A stretch of 25,938 nt of DNA from a virus, in IMG/VR virus record IMGVR_UViG_3300034103_000630, positions 1 through 25,938 of that record. One strand, 5' to 3'. Made by a program: the position numbers and the translations under genes. This document shows, in pieces, positions 7,271 to 14,641 of the stretch (the stretch's first letter is position 1; the number at the start of each line of letters is the position of its first letter). Under the pieces are notes generated by a model. That model made no database searches, had not been told where the DNA came from, and saw only the letters and a program-made list of their open reading frames with translations.

Positions 7271-8219
7271 ACTAAGTGAATTACTACAGGTACGTGAACA
7301 GCTTTGTAGCTTTGTAGACTACAATGACCACGAACAGGCGTTTGAAAAATACAAATCTCATCTCAGAGATCTATTCGACAATAATCAACTTGTTCAGCAA
7401 CCTTACCAAACTTTGATTCAAGGTGATGTGTCTATTGCAAACACAGCTCTGCAAAACATCAAAGAACGTTGTAAACAAGCAATCAATGATATTGATTTAA
7501 AGAAGCGTGATATAGAGCCACATTACTACAACGAATCTCAAAGACTTTATTATGAAAATTTATACGCAATAAATTCTAAAGGATTGTCAGTTATAAAAAA
7601 CAATGTTCTACGTTTAACGCCCGAAGATTTCAATTTGATTGATGGTAGGCTTGGACTGTTTACTGATTGGCGTATGCCAGGATTGTTGATTAGACCTGGT
7701 AATGATGATTTTATAAACAGATTCGTAGCTTTTGACCCACTGTATCTTGCTGACATAAGTTTAGATCTACTGTATCCTGCTATCAAGAAGTATAATGAAA
7801 CATTTCAACGCAGACTTAGGAAGTATGTGATTTCAGATGACGATGATAAAATTTTTGGATCATTGCCTCAGAATCAATTTGGGTTTTGTTTTGCTCATAA
7901 CTTTTTTAATGTGCGTACAATAACTGTGATATCAAAGTACATGCGAGATATCTGGGATGTTCTACGACCAGGAGGAATTTTTGCGTTTACCTTTTGCGAT
8001 GCAGACAAGTCTAGATGTGTGCAAGCATGTGAATCAAACTTTTATTGCTACACTCCAGGATCTGTGATAGAACATCTCAGAAAATCAATTGGTTATAAAC
8101 TGAACTTCAAACATGAAAGCAGTGCAGATTGGACGTACTTAGAACTACAAAAAACTGGAACACCCAGTTCATTCAGAGCAGGCCAAAGCCTTGCACAAAT
8201 TCTACCAATTCAATCGTAA
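7263..8219 (+). CDS. Methyltransferase-like protein with a degenerate SAM-binding region
   Basis: A 318-residue protein starting at TTG 7263; no ATG occurs early in the frame, and CAGGA lies about 10 nt upstream. It overlaps the end of gene 43 by 8 bp. The N-terminal 100 residues are helical and charged. The C-terminal half shows the later part of a class I methyltransferase fold: VAFDPLYLAD (155-164), LPQNQFGFCF (201-210) leading to an N-F-F-N turn, and LRPGGIFAFTF (234-244). The Gly-rich SAM loop expected earlier (GxGxG) is absent; the equivalent region reads GLLIRPGNDD. It may be a catalytically altered methyltransferase or a structural relative. Position between polymerase and clamp suggests a DNA-related role. 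I recall similar proteins in marine T4-like phages, but no known function. Confidence 0.65.
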   Translation: MTKLSELLQVREQLCSFVDYNDHEQAFEKYKSHLRDLFDNNQLVQQPYQTLIQGDVSIANTALQNIKERCKQAINDIDLKKRDIEPHYYNESQRLYYENLYAINSKGLSVIKNNVLRLTPEDFNLIDGRLGLFTDWRMPGLLIRPGNDDFINRFVAFDPLYLADISLDLLYPAIKKYNETFQRRLRKYVISDDDDKIFGSLPQNQFGFCFAHNFFNVRTITVISKYMRDIWDVLRPGGIFAFTFCDADKSRCVQACESNFYCYTPGSVIEHLRKSIGYKLNFKHESSADWTYLELQKTGTPSSFRAGQSLAQILPIQS

Positions 8220-8263
8220 ATTCTAAATAAACTTGTTAAAATTACTATCAACATGGAGAAAAC

Positions 8264-8986
8264 ATGAGAGATCATTTATTAGACCTTATCCAACACACTG
8301 TGGACCTTGGATTCATTGACACAGTAAAAATCACTGGTAACGATAAAGAAACCACAATCACAGGAGTAGCAGAAGACAAGTCAGTTGTGCTTGACGGAAA
8401 GTTTTCTGGCCCAATCGCTGACTTTATTGGCACATTTGGCATGCCTAACCTAAGCAAACTCAAAATCATTCTAAATCTTGAAGAATATTCTGAAAACGCC
8501 AAGTTATCTATGACCAAACGCAGCAACGGTGACTTAGATGGCATTGAGTTTGAAAACGCAGCCGGGGACTTCAAAAACACCTATAGATTCATGGTGGCAA
8601 ACGTTATCAATGCCAAACTACAGGCAATGACATTCAAAGAACCAAGTTGGGACGTTGAATTTGAGCCAACCAACAGCGGAATTCAAAGGCTGAAATGGCA
8701 GGCACAAGCCAATGCAGAAGAAACTTATTTCACTGTAAAAACTGAAAACGGCGACTTGAAAATGTTCTTTGGTGACCCCAATACACATGCAGGTAACTTT
8801 GTGTTTCATCCAGGGGTAAATGGCACTGTAAAACGTGCTTGGTCATGGCCCAAGGCACAGGTCATCAGTATTTTAAATTCTGTTGGTGACAAGGTAATGA
8901 AGATCAGTGATGGTGGTGCTGCAATGATCACAGTTGACAGTGGACTTGCAACCTATAGATATATTCTACTTGCCCAAACCAAGTAA
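8264..8986 (+). CDS. 45: Sliding clamp, gp45-like
   Basis: A 240-residue protein, close to T4 gp45 (228), with GGAG 8 nt before the ATG at 8264. Its alternating beta-strand pattern has two similar halves. The first contains GTFGMPNLSKLKIIL, a segment I recall from clamp proteins of marine T4-like phages. The second contains YFTVKTENGDLKMFFGD and ends MITVDSGLATYRYILLAQ. Clamps have no catalytic residues, so the call rests on length, strand pattern, remembered similarity and proximity to gp43, whose C-terminal tail looks like a clamp-binding peptide. In T4 the clamp also activates late transcription. A 44-bp gap precedes it; I see no convincing promoter there. Confidence 0.78.
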   Translation: MRDHLLDLIQHTVDLGFIDTVKITGNDKETTITGVAEDKSVVLDGKFSGPIADFIGTFGMPNLSKLKIILNLEEYSENAKLSMTKRSNGDLDGIEFENAAGDFKNTYRFMVANVINAKLQAMTFKEPSWDVEFEPTNSGIQRLKWQAQANAEETYFTVKTENGDLKMFFGDPNTHAGNFVFHPGVNGTVKRAWSWPKAQVISILNSVGDKVMKISDGGAAMITVDSGLATYRYILLAQTK

Positions 8987-8997
8987 TCAAGGCTATC

Positions 8998-10539
8998 ATG
9001 AGTCAAGACAATTTGACCGCAAAACAAAAAGACTACGCAGTGTTCTTGCCTGCTATAAGTGGGTTCTACAGTGCCTTTATAGGAAAACAACGTGCTAGCA
9101 ATGATTATGTTGATCCTGCTCGTATGCCACAGGCGCTACAGGACATGGAGAAGTTGAATTGGTTAAACAGTCAACAATCTCTTTTTCCTTATCAGTGGAG
9201 TCTGTGTTCAGGAGGTCATGCTAATCTAGATCTTAGCAAACAAGATTGGAGCGAAGACATGGTTCGTAATCGCGAACCAGGCACGTTTATGCTAGGCGAT
9301 TCTGGTGGATTTCAGATTGCAAAAGGCCTGTGGGAAGGTGACTGGAAGGCCAACTCGGGTTGTGCCAAAGCTGAAAAGAAACGTTCAACTGTGCTCAAGT
9401 GGTTAGATGGCATTTCTGATTATGGAATGATTCTAGACATTCCAACCTGGGTAACACTGAATCCAGCGGCCAGTGCTGCTTGTGGGATCACCACACACCA
9501 AGAAGCAGTTGATGCCACAAAGTACAACAACGAATACTTTATTAAACATCGTAAAGGTGTGTCCAACGGTGGTACCAAGTTTCTGAATGTGCTACAAGGT
9601 GCTAATCACACCGAAGCCGAAGATTGGTATCAAACCATGAAACACTATTGTGATCCTCAGCAGTATCCAGGTCGACACTTTGATGGATGGGCCATGGGTG
9701 GGCAGAACATGTGTGACGTACACCTGGTGCTGAAACGATTGGTGGCATTGCGTTATGATGGATTACTACAAGAAGGTGTGCATGATTGGATGCACTTTTT
9801 GGGTACCAGCAAATTAGAATGGGCTGTGCTGCTCACAGTTATACAAAGAGCTGTACGCAAATATGTGAATCCTGCTTTCACTATCAGCTTTGACTGTGCC
9901 AGTCCATTCCTTGCCACAGCCAATGGCCAGGTCTACTTTGAAAATGTATTTCCGCATGATGGCAAATGGAGCTATAGAATGGCGCCCAGTGCAGATGACA
10001 AAAAGTATGCCACTGACACACGCAAATGGAGTACCGGAGTGGTTGCTGATGGCATATATCCAAATTGGCAAGAGTCTCCGGTAAGTGATATGTTGACCAT
10101 GCGAGATATCTGCATTTACAAACCTGGAGACCTAAACAAAAACGGCAAAGAAGGCAAAACATCTTGGGACAGTTTTAGTTACTGTTTGCTGATGTCTCAT
10201 AATGTTTGGATGCATATCACTGCTGTTCAAGAAGCCAATCAAAGATTTGATGCAGGTGAGCATCCTGCTATGATGCAATATTCCGCACCCAGCGGCGAGT
10301 ATTTTGAAGACATTGTTGAGGCAATCTTTGCTGCAAACACCAAAGACGAATCCTTGGCTATCATTGAACAATACGACAAGTATTGGATGGAAATTGTTGG
10401 CACTCGTGGGTTCAAAGGCAAGAAAACCAAAAATGCCAACACCATGTTCAACTTATTTTTTGAGCAAGACACCATTCCAGAAATTGAACCTCAAGATTTT
10501 GATGAATCAAAACTTGACCAACTTGAACAATCAGTTTAA
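8998..10539 (+). CDS. dpdA: DpdA-like DNA 7-deazaguanine transglycosylase (TGT superfamily)
   Basis: A 513-residue member of the tRNA-guanine transglycosylase superfamily. The TGT hallmarks are present: GDSGGFQIAKG with Asp101 (base-exchange acid/base), ILDIPTW (146-152), FLNVLQGAN (195-203), GWAMGG (230-235) and SFDCASP with Asp299 at the place of the TGT nucleophile. The C-terminal LLMSHNVWMH (397-406) matches the TGT 'HN' helix. However, the CxCxxC zinc cluster of tRNA TGTs is missing; only Cys372, Cys396 and His401 are nearby. This divergence, the phage setting, and folE, queD and queE downstream fit DpdA, which swaps guanine for a 7-deazaguanine base in DNA. A tRNA-modifying role is less likely but not excluded. 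The gene follows the clamp by 11 bp. Confidence 0.85.
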   Translation: MSQDNLTAKQKDYAVFLPAISGFYSAFIGKQRASNDYVDPARMPQALQDMEKLNWLNSQQSLFPYQWSLCSGGHANLDLSKQDWSEDMVRNREPGTFMLGDSGGFQIAKGLWEGDWKANSGCAKAEKKRSTVLKWLDGISDYGMILDIPTWVTLNPAASAACGITTHQEAVDATKYNNEYFIKHRKGVSNGGTKFLNVLQGANHTEAEDWYQTMKHYCDPQQYPGRHFDGWAMGGQNMCDVHLVLKRLVALRYDGLLQEGVHDWMHFLGTSKLEWAVLLTVIQRAVRKYVNPAFTISFDCASPFLATANGQVYFENVFPHDGKWSYRMAPSADDKKYATDTRKWSTGVVADGIYPNWQESPVSDMLTMRDICIYKPGDLNKNGKEGKTSWDSFSYCLLMSHNVWMHITAVQEANQRFDAGEHPAMMQYSAPSGEYFEDIVEAIFAANTKDESLAIIEQYDKYWMEIVGTRGFKGKKTKNANTMFNLFFEQDTIPEIEPQDFDESKLDQLEQSV

Positions 10540-10548
10540 AATAACACT

Positions 10549-11094
10549 ATGAAACGCATCTATCATTCTGGCACGGAACATGACGTGAGATTCTTTTTAG
10601 GTAAAGAAATTGAACACACACCCGCTTATGGAAAGAGAACTCTTTTTGTTGTAGGAGTACAACCAGTAGAGGACATCGAAAAAATTCTAAACGATCCTTA
10701 TACAAAGTTAGGAAATGAATCTATTCAACATATCTACTTTGGTGCCAACATGAGTTTTCCAAATATTGGAATCAATGACAGAGCAAATTGGGCTGCTTGG
10801 GAAAACATGATCATGCATTTTTTAAAACAAGGCTATTGGTGTTCATTGGATTTTGATAGTTCCTGTGTGGAAGGACTGTGTGAAAGTGCATTGACAGAAC
10901 ATCGTAGGTTTATTCCAGTGATCAGTGTGAAAGTTCCTTATGCTAAACTTTTAGGCTATAATGCTACAATCAAAATTGACGACATAGGATTTGATAGATC
11001 AAATCCAGGAGTATGGTGTCATCGTTTACATGATTTACAAAGCAGTGAAAAGTTCACAAGTTGGGATGAGTATTCAAAGGATGAAACAATATGA
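10549..11094 (+). CDS. Conserved-looking hypothetical protein next to DpdA
   Basis: A 181-residue protein 9 bp after dpdA and overlapping the next gene by ATGA. It has an alternating alpha/beta pattern: a RTLFVVGVQPVEDI strand-helix, HIYFGANMSFP, GYWCSLDFD, FIPVISVKVPYAKLLGYNA and NPGVWCHRLHDL. The succession of hydrophobic strands with loop acidic residues suggests a Rossmann-like or TIM-barrel-like fold. I recall similar proteins in T4-like marine phages but no assigned function. Its tight coupling with dpdA and the PTPS-like gene makes a part in base modification possible. No SAM, ATP or zinc signature is visible. Confidence 0.7.
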   Translation: MKRIYHSGTEHDVRFFLGKEIEHTPAYGKRTLFVVGVQPVEDIEKILNDPYTKLGNESIQHIYFGANMSFPNIGINDRANWAAWENMIMHFLKQGYWCSLDFDSSCVEGLCESALTEHRRFIPVISVKVPYAKLLGYNATIKIDDIGFDRSNPGVWCHRLHDLQSSEKFTSWDEYSKDETI

Positions 11095-11399
11095 AATGGT
11101 TTGATCAATGGTTTGTTCGTAAGTGTAAATGGGCATGGGAAAACAAACATCTAGCATATGAAACAGAGCATCCTATTAGTTCCATGCACACAAAACAAGT
11201 TGCTGTAGAAGAGGATGCACACAGTCTTAATGATGGGTTAAGAATCAACATTAAAAAAGTCATAGGTGGATCCGTAGTGACTTTTAGAAAGTACGACAGA
11301 AAAATAGATCGTACTGAAGATCGATCCTATATAATCACATCAGAACAAGATTTCAATCACGAACTTGGAAAAATTATTACTATGGAGAGCATGCGATGA
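11091..11399 (+). CDS. Hypothetical protein, Trp-rich N-terminus
   Basis: A 102-residue protein overlapping the upstream and downstream genes by 4 bp each. It begins with an aromatic, basic helix (MKWFDQWFVRKCKWAWENK) that could lie on a membrane surface or bind nucleic acid. The rest is a small charged beta domain ending near ESMR. No recognised domain. It lies in the same coupled unit as dpdA and the PTPS-like gene. Confidence 0.6.
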   Translation: MKWFDQWFVRKCKWAWENKHLAYETEHPISSMHTKQVAVEEDAHSLNDGLRINIKKVIGGSVVTFRKYDRKIDRTEDRSYIITSEQDFNHELGKIITMESMR

Positions 11400-11830
11400 A
11401 TCAAGAACAACGTGAAACCATGGATAGAATCATGCACAAGGCCGCTAGGATGATATGGGTCACCTTTTGCAAAGAAGGAATTCATAAATATCCAGCAGCA
11501 GCGGAGGATCCTCGTCTTGCGGATGTTAGTTTTCTTAGTTACCCTCATCGTCATATTTTCCACTTCAGGGTGTCAATCAGTGTGTTCCACAATGATCGGG
11601 ACATCGAGTTCATCCAGTTCAAACGATGGCTGGAAGGGCTGTATAATAATTCGAACGCGATTCTAGAACTAGATTACAAGTCATGCGAGATGATAGCTGA
11701 CGACTTATATGTTCAAATCAATTCACGTTATCCAGGCAGGTCTGTTACAATAGAAGTCAGTGAAGATGGAGAAAACGGATGTTGCATCAGTTACAACACT
11801 CACGAACCATCTATGTTAATTTCAATCTAA
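11396..11830 (+). CDS. PTPS/QueD-superfamily-like protein
   Basis: A 144-residue protein whose order of motifs follows the 6-pyruvoyl-tetrahydropterin synthase T-fold: a His cluster on a strand (PHRHIFHFRVS, His51, His53, His56), then DRDIEFIQFKRWLE (67-80) in the place of the family's 'DF..LK' element, then YKSCEMIADDL (94-104) in the place of 'PTSE.LA', and VTIEVSEDGENG (117-128) in the place of the C-terminal strand with its conserved Glu. The 'LDH..LN' element is reduced. QueD makes 6-carboxy-tetrahydropterin from dihydroneopterin triphosphate. A clearer QueD is encoded at 21100, so this one may have another substrate or a structural role. Assignment is by motif reading only. Confidence 0.5.
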   Translation: MNQEQRETMDRIMHKAARMIWVTFCKEGIHKYPAAAEDPRLADVSFLSYPHRHIFHFRVSISVFHNDRDIEFIQFKRWLEGLYNNSNAILELDYKSCEMIADDLYVQINSRYPGRSVTIEVSEDGENGCCISYNTHEPSMLISI

Positions 11831-11840
11831 AGGAGTTTTT

Positions 11841-12032
11841 ATGGCAATTTCAAGTAAGTTTACAAAAGTAAGTGAAGCAGTGACTATCAGCCGTTTTGAC
11901 AATGGCTTCATGGTTGAACTCAACGGTCGTGACAAAAAAGGAGACTGGTTAACAATCAAAACTGTTTGCACCAAGGAACAAGAAGTAGTTGATCTTTTTA
12001 AAGAATACAATACCATTCCACTTGATCAATAA
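11841..12032 (+). CDS. Small hypothetical protein
   Basis: A 63-residue protein with a strong AAAGGAG ribosome binding site. It reads as four beta strands (ISSKFTKVSEAVTISRF, GFMVELNGRD, WLTIKTVC) followed by a helix (KEQEVVDLFKEY). This compact beta-sheet-plus-helix pattern is common in phage accessory proteins. Function unknown. Confidence 0.65.
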   Translation: MAISSKFTKVSEAVTISRFDNGFMVELNGRDKKGDWLTIKTVCTKEQEVVDLFKEYNTIPLDQ

Positions 12033-12043
12033 GGAGAATAAAA

Positions 12044-12265
12044 ATGGGCAAACCAGTTATCAAGCCAAATCCCAAAGTTGTTGAAATTTTCAACGAGCTT
12101 GAAAAATTTTTAGAATTTTGTAAAGATTTTGGCTATCGTTACAACGAAGCTGATTTGTACAATTTTAAAAGCTATGCGTGGCAACAGTATAGCAAGTTTC
12201 AACAAGGCAAGAACACCAAAAACATGTGGGATGAAGATCTTCGTCGTCTCGGCAGAATGCTTTAA
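12044..12265 (+). CDS. Small hypothetical helical protein
   Basis: A 73-residue, highly charged protein with AAGGAG 8 nt before the ATG. It looks all-helical: PKVVEIFNELEKFLEFCKDFGYRY, then NEADLYNFKSYAW and a Lys/Arg-rich end. Aromatic residues are frequent. I recall similar small proteins in T4-like marine phages, without known function. It precedes the sugar-chemistry block. Confidence 0.65.
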   Translation: MGKPVIKPNPKVVEIFNELEKFLEFCKDFGYRYNEADLYNFKSYAWQQYSKFQQGKNTKNMWDEDLRRLGRML

Positions 12266-12279
12266 TTTAAGGGCAGTTA

Positions 12280-13476
12280 ATGCGTAAATTATTTTACATG
12301 GGCTTAGAAAGCTACGAAGCCCGATATACTCTTCAACTCACTGAGTGGAACCGTAGAGTCTTTGATAAGCGTGGGCTTGATGTTGTATATGTTCCCGGCG
12401 AGACCATTGACGATAGCAAGAACATTGTTGTTGGACAAGTGTTAGATGCACATGGGCGCAGTTATTTTTCAATGAGCCAGATGATGAATCTGGTGCAAAT
12501 GATGCGTAATGGAGAAGTTACCAGTGGAGATGTTATCTACTTTGAGGACATGTTTCAGCCCGGTATCGAGAGCTTACCTTATATTCTTGATCAAATTCCT
12601 GCTGATCTCCGTCCTCGCATTTATGTTCGCTGTCTTGCTCAAGCCATTGACCCTGATGACTTCGTGCATGTCTGGGGCATGGCGTCGTGGATGAGCACAT
12701 ATGAGCGAATGGTAAATCATTTTGTCACAGGCGTGCTTGCCACAAATGAAGAAATGGTTGCTCATATGCGTATTGCAGGTTGGACTGCTCCTATCTATAA
12801 TATTTCTGGCCTAGCATTTGGCAAAGCAGAGGTTCTTGAACGCCTTGGTGGTGAACTTAAACCGTTTGACACTAGAACAAGGCGTGTTGGGTTTGCTGCA
12901 AGATTTGATCAAGAAAAACAACCAGGATTCTTTATGGATCTAGTTGAAATGTATCATGAACAATCCAACCAGACATGTGAGTTTGCAATTTTTCAAGGCG
13001 GCAAACTAAGATCAAATAATCCCGAGTACATTGATCGTGCCTTGCAATTACAAGCACAGGGCAAACTAAAGATATATGATAATCTAAAGAAAAATGATTA
13101 CTATGCTTTGCTCAATGATACTCGTGTGTTGTTTAATTGCGCCTTACAAGATTGGGTTAGCAACACGGTCAGTGAAGCAGACGCTCTTGGCTGCAATGTT
13201 TTATATCCTGCTTATAGGTCTTTCCCTGAAACTTTTGCAAATGATCCAAACAGGCTCTATATACCCTGGAGCATAGATGATGCATTTACCAAACTCCAAC
13301 TCTTATTGGAAAAGCCGCACCACAACATGGGACTTATTTCCGACTGGAACGATGCCACTGTGGATCGCATTGTTGATATACTCACTGGCATGGGCGAGCA
13401 ATGGAATAGATCGGGCAACCGCTATCGTGACCATGTTCCTGAAAACAAGTATCACGTTAGGAAAATAGAACCTTGA
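12280..13476 (+). CDS. GT-B fold glycosyltransferase
   Basis: A 398-residue protein with two Rossmann-like halves as in GT-B enzymes. The N-terminal half has RKLFYMGLESYEARYTLQL and DVIYFEDMFQPG. A linker runs into the donor-binding half, which begins RRVGFAARFDQEKQPG (201-216), the usual 'strand, loop, Lys/Arg' start of the GT4-type nucleotide-sugar domain. This half ends with DNLKKNDYYALL and SNTVSEADALGCNVLYP (294-310), matching the 'E...ALA.G.PV' signature. Phages use GT-B enzymes for virion proteins, host surface sugars or modified DNA bases; T4 DNA glucosyltransferases are GT-B. The acceptor cannot be told here. The next gene starts inside its stop. Confidence 0.75.
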   Translation: MRKLFYMGLESYEARYTLQLTEWNRRVFDKRGLDVVYVPGETIDDSKNIVVGQVLDAHGRSYFSMSQMMNLVQMMRNGEVTSGDVIYFEDMFQPGIESLPYILDQIPADLRPRIYVRCLAQAIDPDDFVHVWGMASWMSTYERMVNHFVTGVLATNEEMVAHMRIAGWTAPIYNISGLAFGKAEVLERLGGELKPFDTRTRRVGFAARFDQEKQPGFFMDLVEMYHEQSNQTCEFAIFQGGKLRSNNPEYIDRALQLQAQGKLKIYDNLKKNDYYALLNDTRVLFNCALQDWVSNTVSEADALGCNVLYPAYRSFPETFANDPNRLYIPWSIDDAFTKLQLLLEKPHHNMGLISDWNDATVDRIVDILTGMGEQWNRSGNRYRDHVPENKYHVRKIEP

Positions 13477-14075
13477 GTGGTTTTCAACAGTTGTTTGATT
13501 TTGAGAGTGCGCTGGCTGAATTCACCGGCGCACCTTATGTTGTGGTCACAGATTGTTGCACTCATGCCATAGAACTTGCAATGAGACACTACAATGTAGA
13601 ACATTGCAAGTTCACTGCCTACACTTATTTGAGTGTGGTCATGCTGATGCATCGTTTGAACATTGACTATGAACTCTTGGACCAACAGTGGCGGGGCGAA
13701 TATCAGTTTGAAAATACCAATATCTGGGATAGTGCAAGACGCTTGGAAAGAAATATGTATCGTCCCGGGCAGGTGCAATGTCTAAGTTTTGGCGTGAGCA
13801 AGCCTTTGCACCTTGGTCGCGGCGGTGCAATTTTGTTAGATGATGTTGAACATTATGATCAACTAAGACAAATGCGTAGCGATGGCAGAGACTTAAATTT
13901 TGCCCCATGGCAAACTCAAGAAACTTTTACAGTTGGTTATCATTATTGCCCAACATTGGAACTATGTGCTAACGGTATAGAAAAGTTAACAAATTTTCAA
14001 GGTGCAGTTACCACACATTCTTATCCTGACTGTAGAGATGTAAAAATATTCAAATCAAACACTGTCAAAAACTAG
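13473..14075 (+). CDS. Short DegT/DnrJ/EryC1/StrS-type aminotransferase
   Basis: A 200-residue protein starting at TTG, which overlaps the upstream stop (TTGA). It shows the N-terminal two-thirds of a PLP-dependent sugar aminotransferase: FESALAEFTGAPYVVVTDCCTHAIELAM (the 'SGTaALelAL' region), WDSARR (Asp86, which would hold the pyridine nitrogen), FGVSKPLHLGRGGAI (Lys110, the expected PLP lysine) and MRSDGRD. The C-terminal small domain of normal 370-400 residue members is nearly absent. I recall similarly short forms in marine phages, so this is probably a stable phage version, not a recent truncation. It would transaminate a ketosugar-nucleotide made with the nearby SDR enzyme. Confidence 0.8.
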   Translation: MSGFQQLFDFESALAEFTGAPYVVVTDCCTHAIELAMRHYNVEHCKFTAYTYLSVVMLMHRLNIDYELLDQQWRGEYQFENTNIWDSARRLERNMYRPGQVQCLSFGVSKPLHLGRGGAILLDDVEHYDQLRQMRSDGRDLNFAPWQTQETFTVGYHYCPTLELCANGIEKLTNFQGAVTTHSYPDCRDVKIFKSNTVKN

Positions 14076-14128
14076 TTGCATGAGTCTAGACAATTTGATA
14101 CAGAATAATCTACGTAGTAAATAAAGCC

Positions 14129-14641
14129 ATGCACACACAAGGGCGAATAAAAGTCATTTGGAATCAAAAAGACTACCAACAGCTGGACTTTCAACTTGGT
14201 GTAAGAGATGAAATGTGCAAACGCCTGACTGTGGTAGATCCCAAAGACATGCACCGGTACAGCAGTGAACAGTTTAGTATGGATTATTATGATGCTGTTG
14301 AAATTGGCAACAAATTTATAAATCCAACTGATTTTTCTTATATCAAAGAACAAGGCTACTCTGTTCACAGAACCAGACCTGGACACATTGTTCCAGCACA
14401 CATGGATCACTATGCTGCATATCGTAAAAAGTTTAATCTTGAATCATCTAAAAAAATTATAAGAGTTTTGATTTTCTTAGAAGATTGGCAACCAGGCCAT
14501 TACTTAGACGTTGATGGTCATGGATTTGTAAATTGGCATGCAGGTGATTGGGTAAGTTGGCAAGGCACAGTTCCTCATAGACTGGCCAATATTGGTTCAG
14601 TGGATAGATACACATTTATTATAACAGGTATCACAGAATGA
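14129..14641 (+). CDS. 2OG-Fe(II) oxygenase-like protein (170 residues)
   Basis: The C-terminal half has the double-stranded beta-helix iron site: GHIVPAHMDHY (His91, Asp93), then IIRVLIFLEDWQPG, HAGDWVSWQG and VPHRLANIG (His150), with Arg160 in RYTFIITG positioned to bind 2-oxoglutarate. The length and motif spacing resemble aspartyl/asparaginyl hydroxylase-like and other phage oxygenases. The stop overlaps the start of the SDR gene by ATGA, so it belongs to the sugar block. The substrate could be a sugar, a lipid or a peptide side chain. The 53-bp gap before it holds a 14-codon open frame that I do not regard as a gene. Confidence 0.75.
   Translation: MHTQGRIKVIWNQKDYQQLDFQLGVRDEMCKRLTVVDPKDMHRYSSEQFSMDYYDAVEIGNKFINPTDFSYIKEQGYSVHRTRPGHIVPAHMDHYAAYRKKFNLESSKKIIRVLIFLEDWQPGHYLDVDGHGFVNWHAGDWVSWQGTVPHRLANIGSVDRYTFIITGITE

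Noticed and set aside
8220-8263. Promoter in the gap before the clamp gene
   Set aside because: TAAAAT near 8237 could be a -10, but no acceptable -35 is at the right distance.
8933-8970. TTGACA near 8933 followed by TATAGATATATT, as a promoter for dpdA
   Set aside because: It lies inside the clamp coding region and no -10 box sits at a 16-18 nt spacing with a good match.
14080-14124. A 14-codon frame (MSLDNLIQNNLRSK) in the gap before the oxygenase gene at 14129
   Set aside because: It is very short, has no ribosome binding site, and frames of this length are expected by chance. An 8-bp palindrome CTACGTAG inside it is also likely chance.
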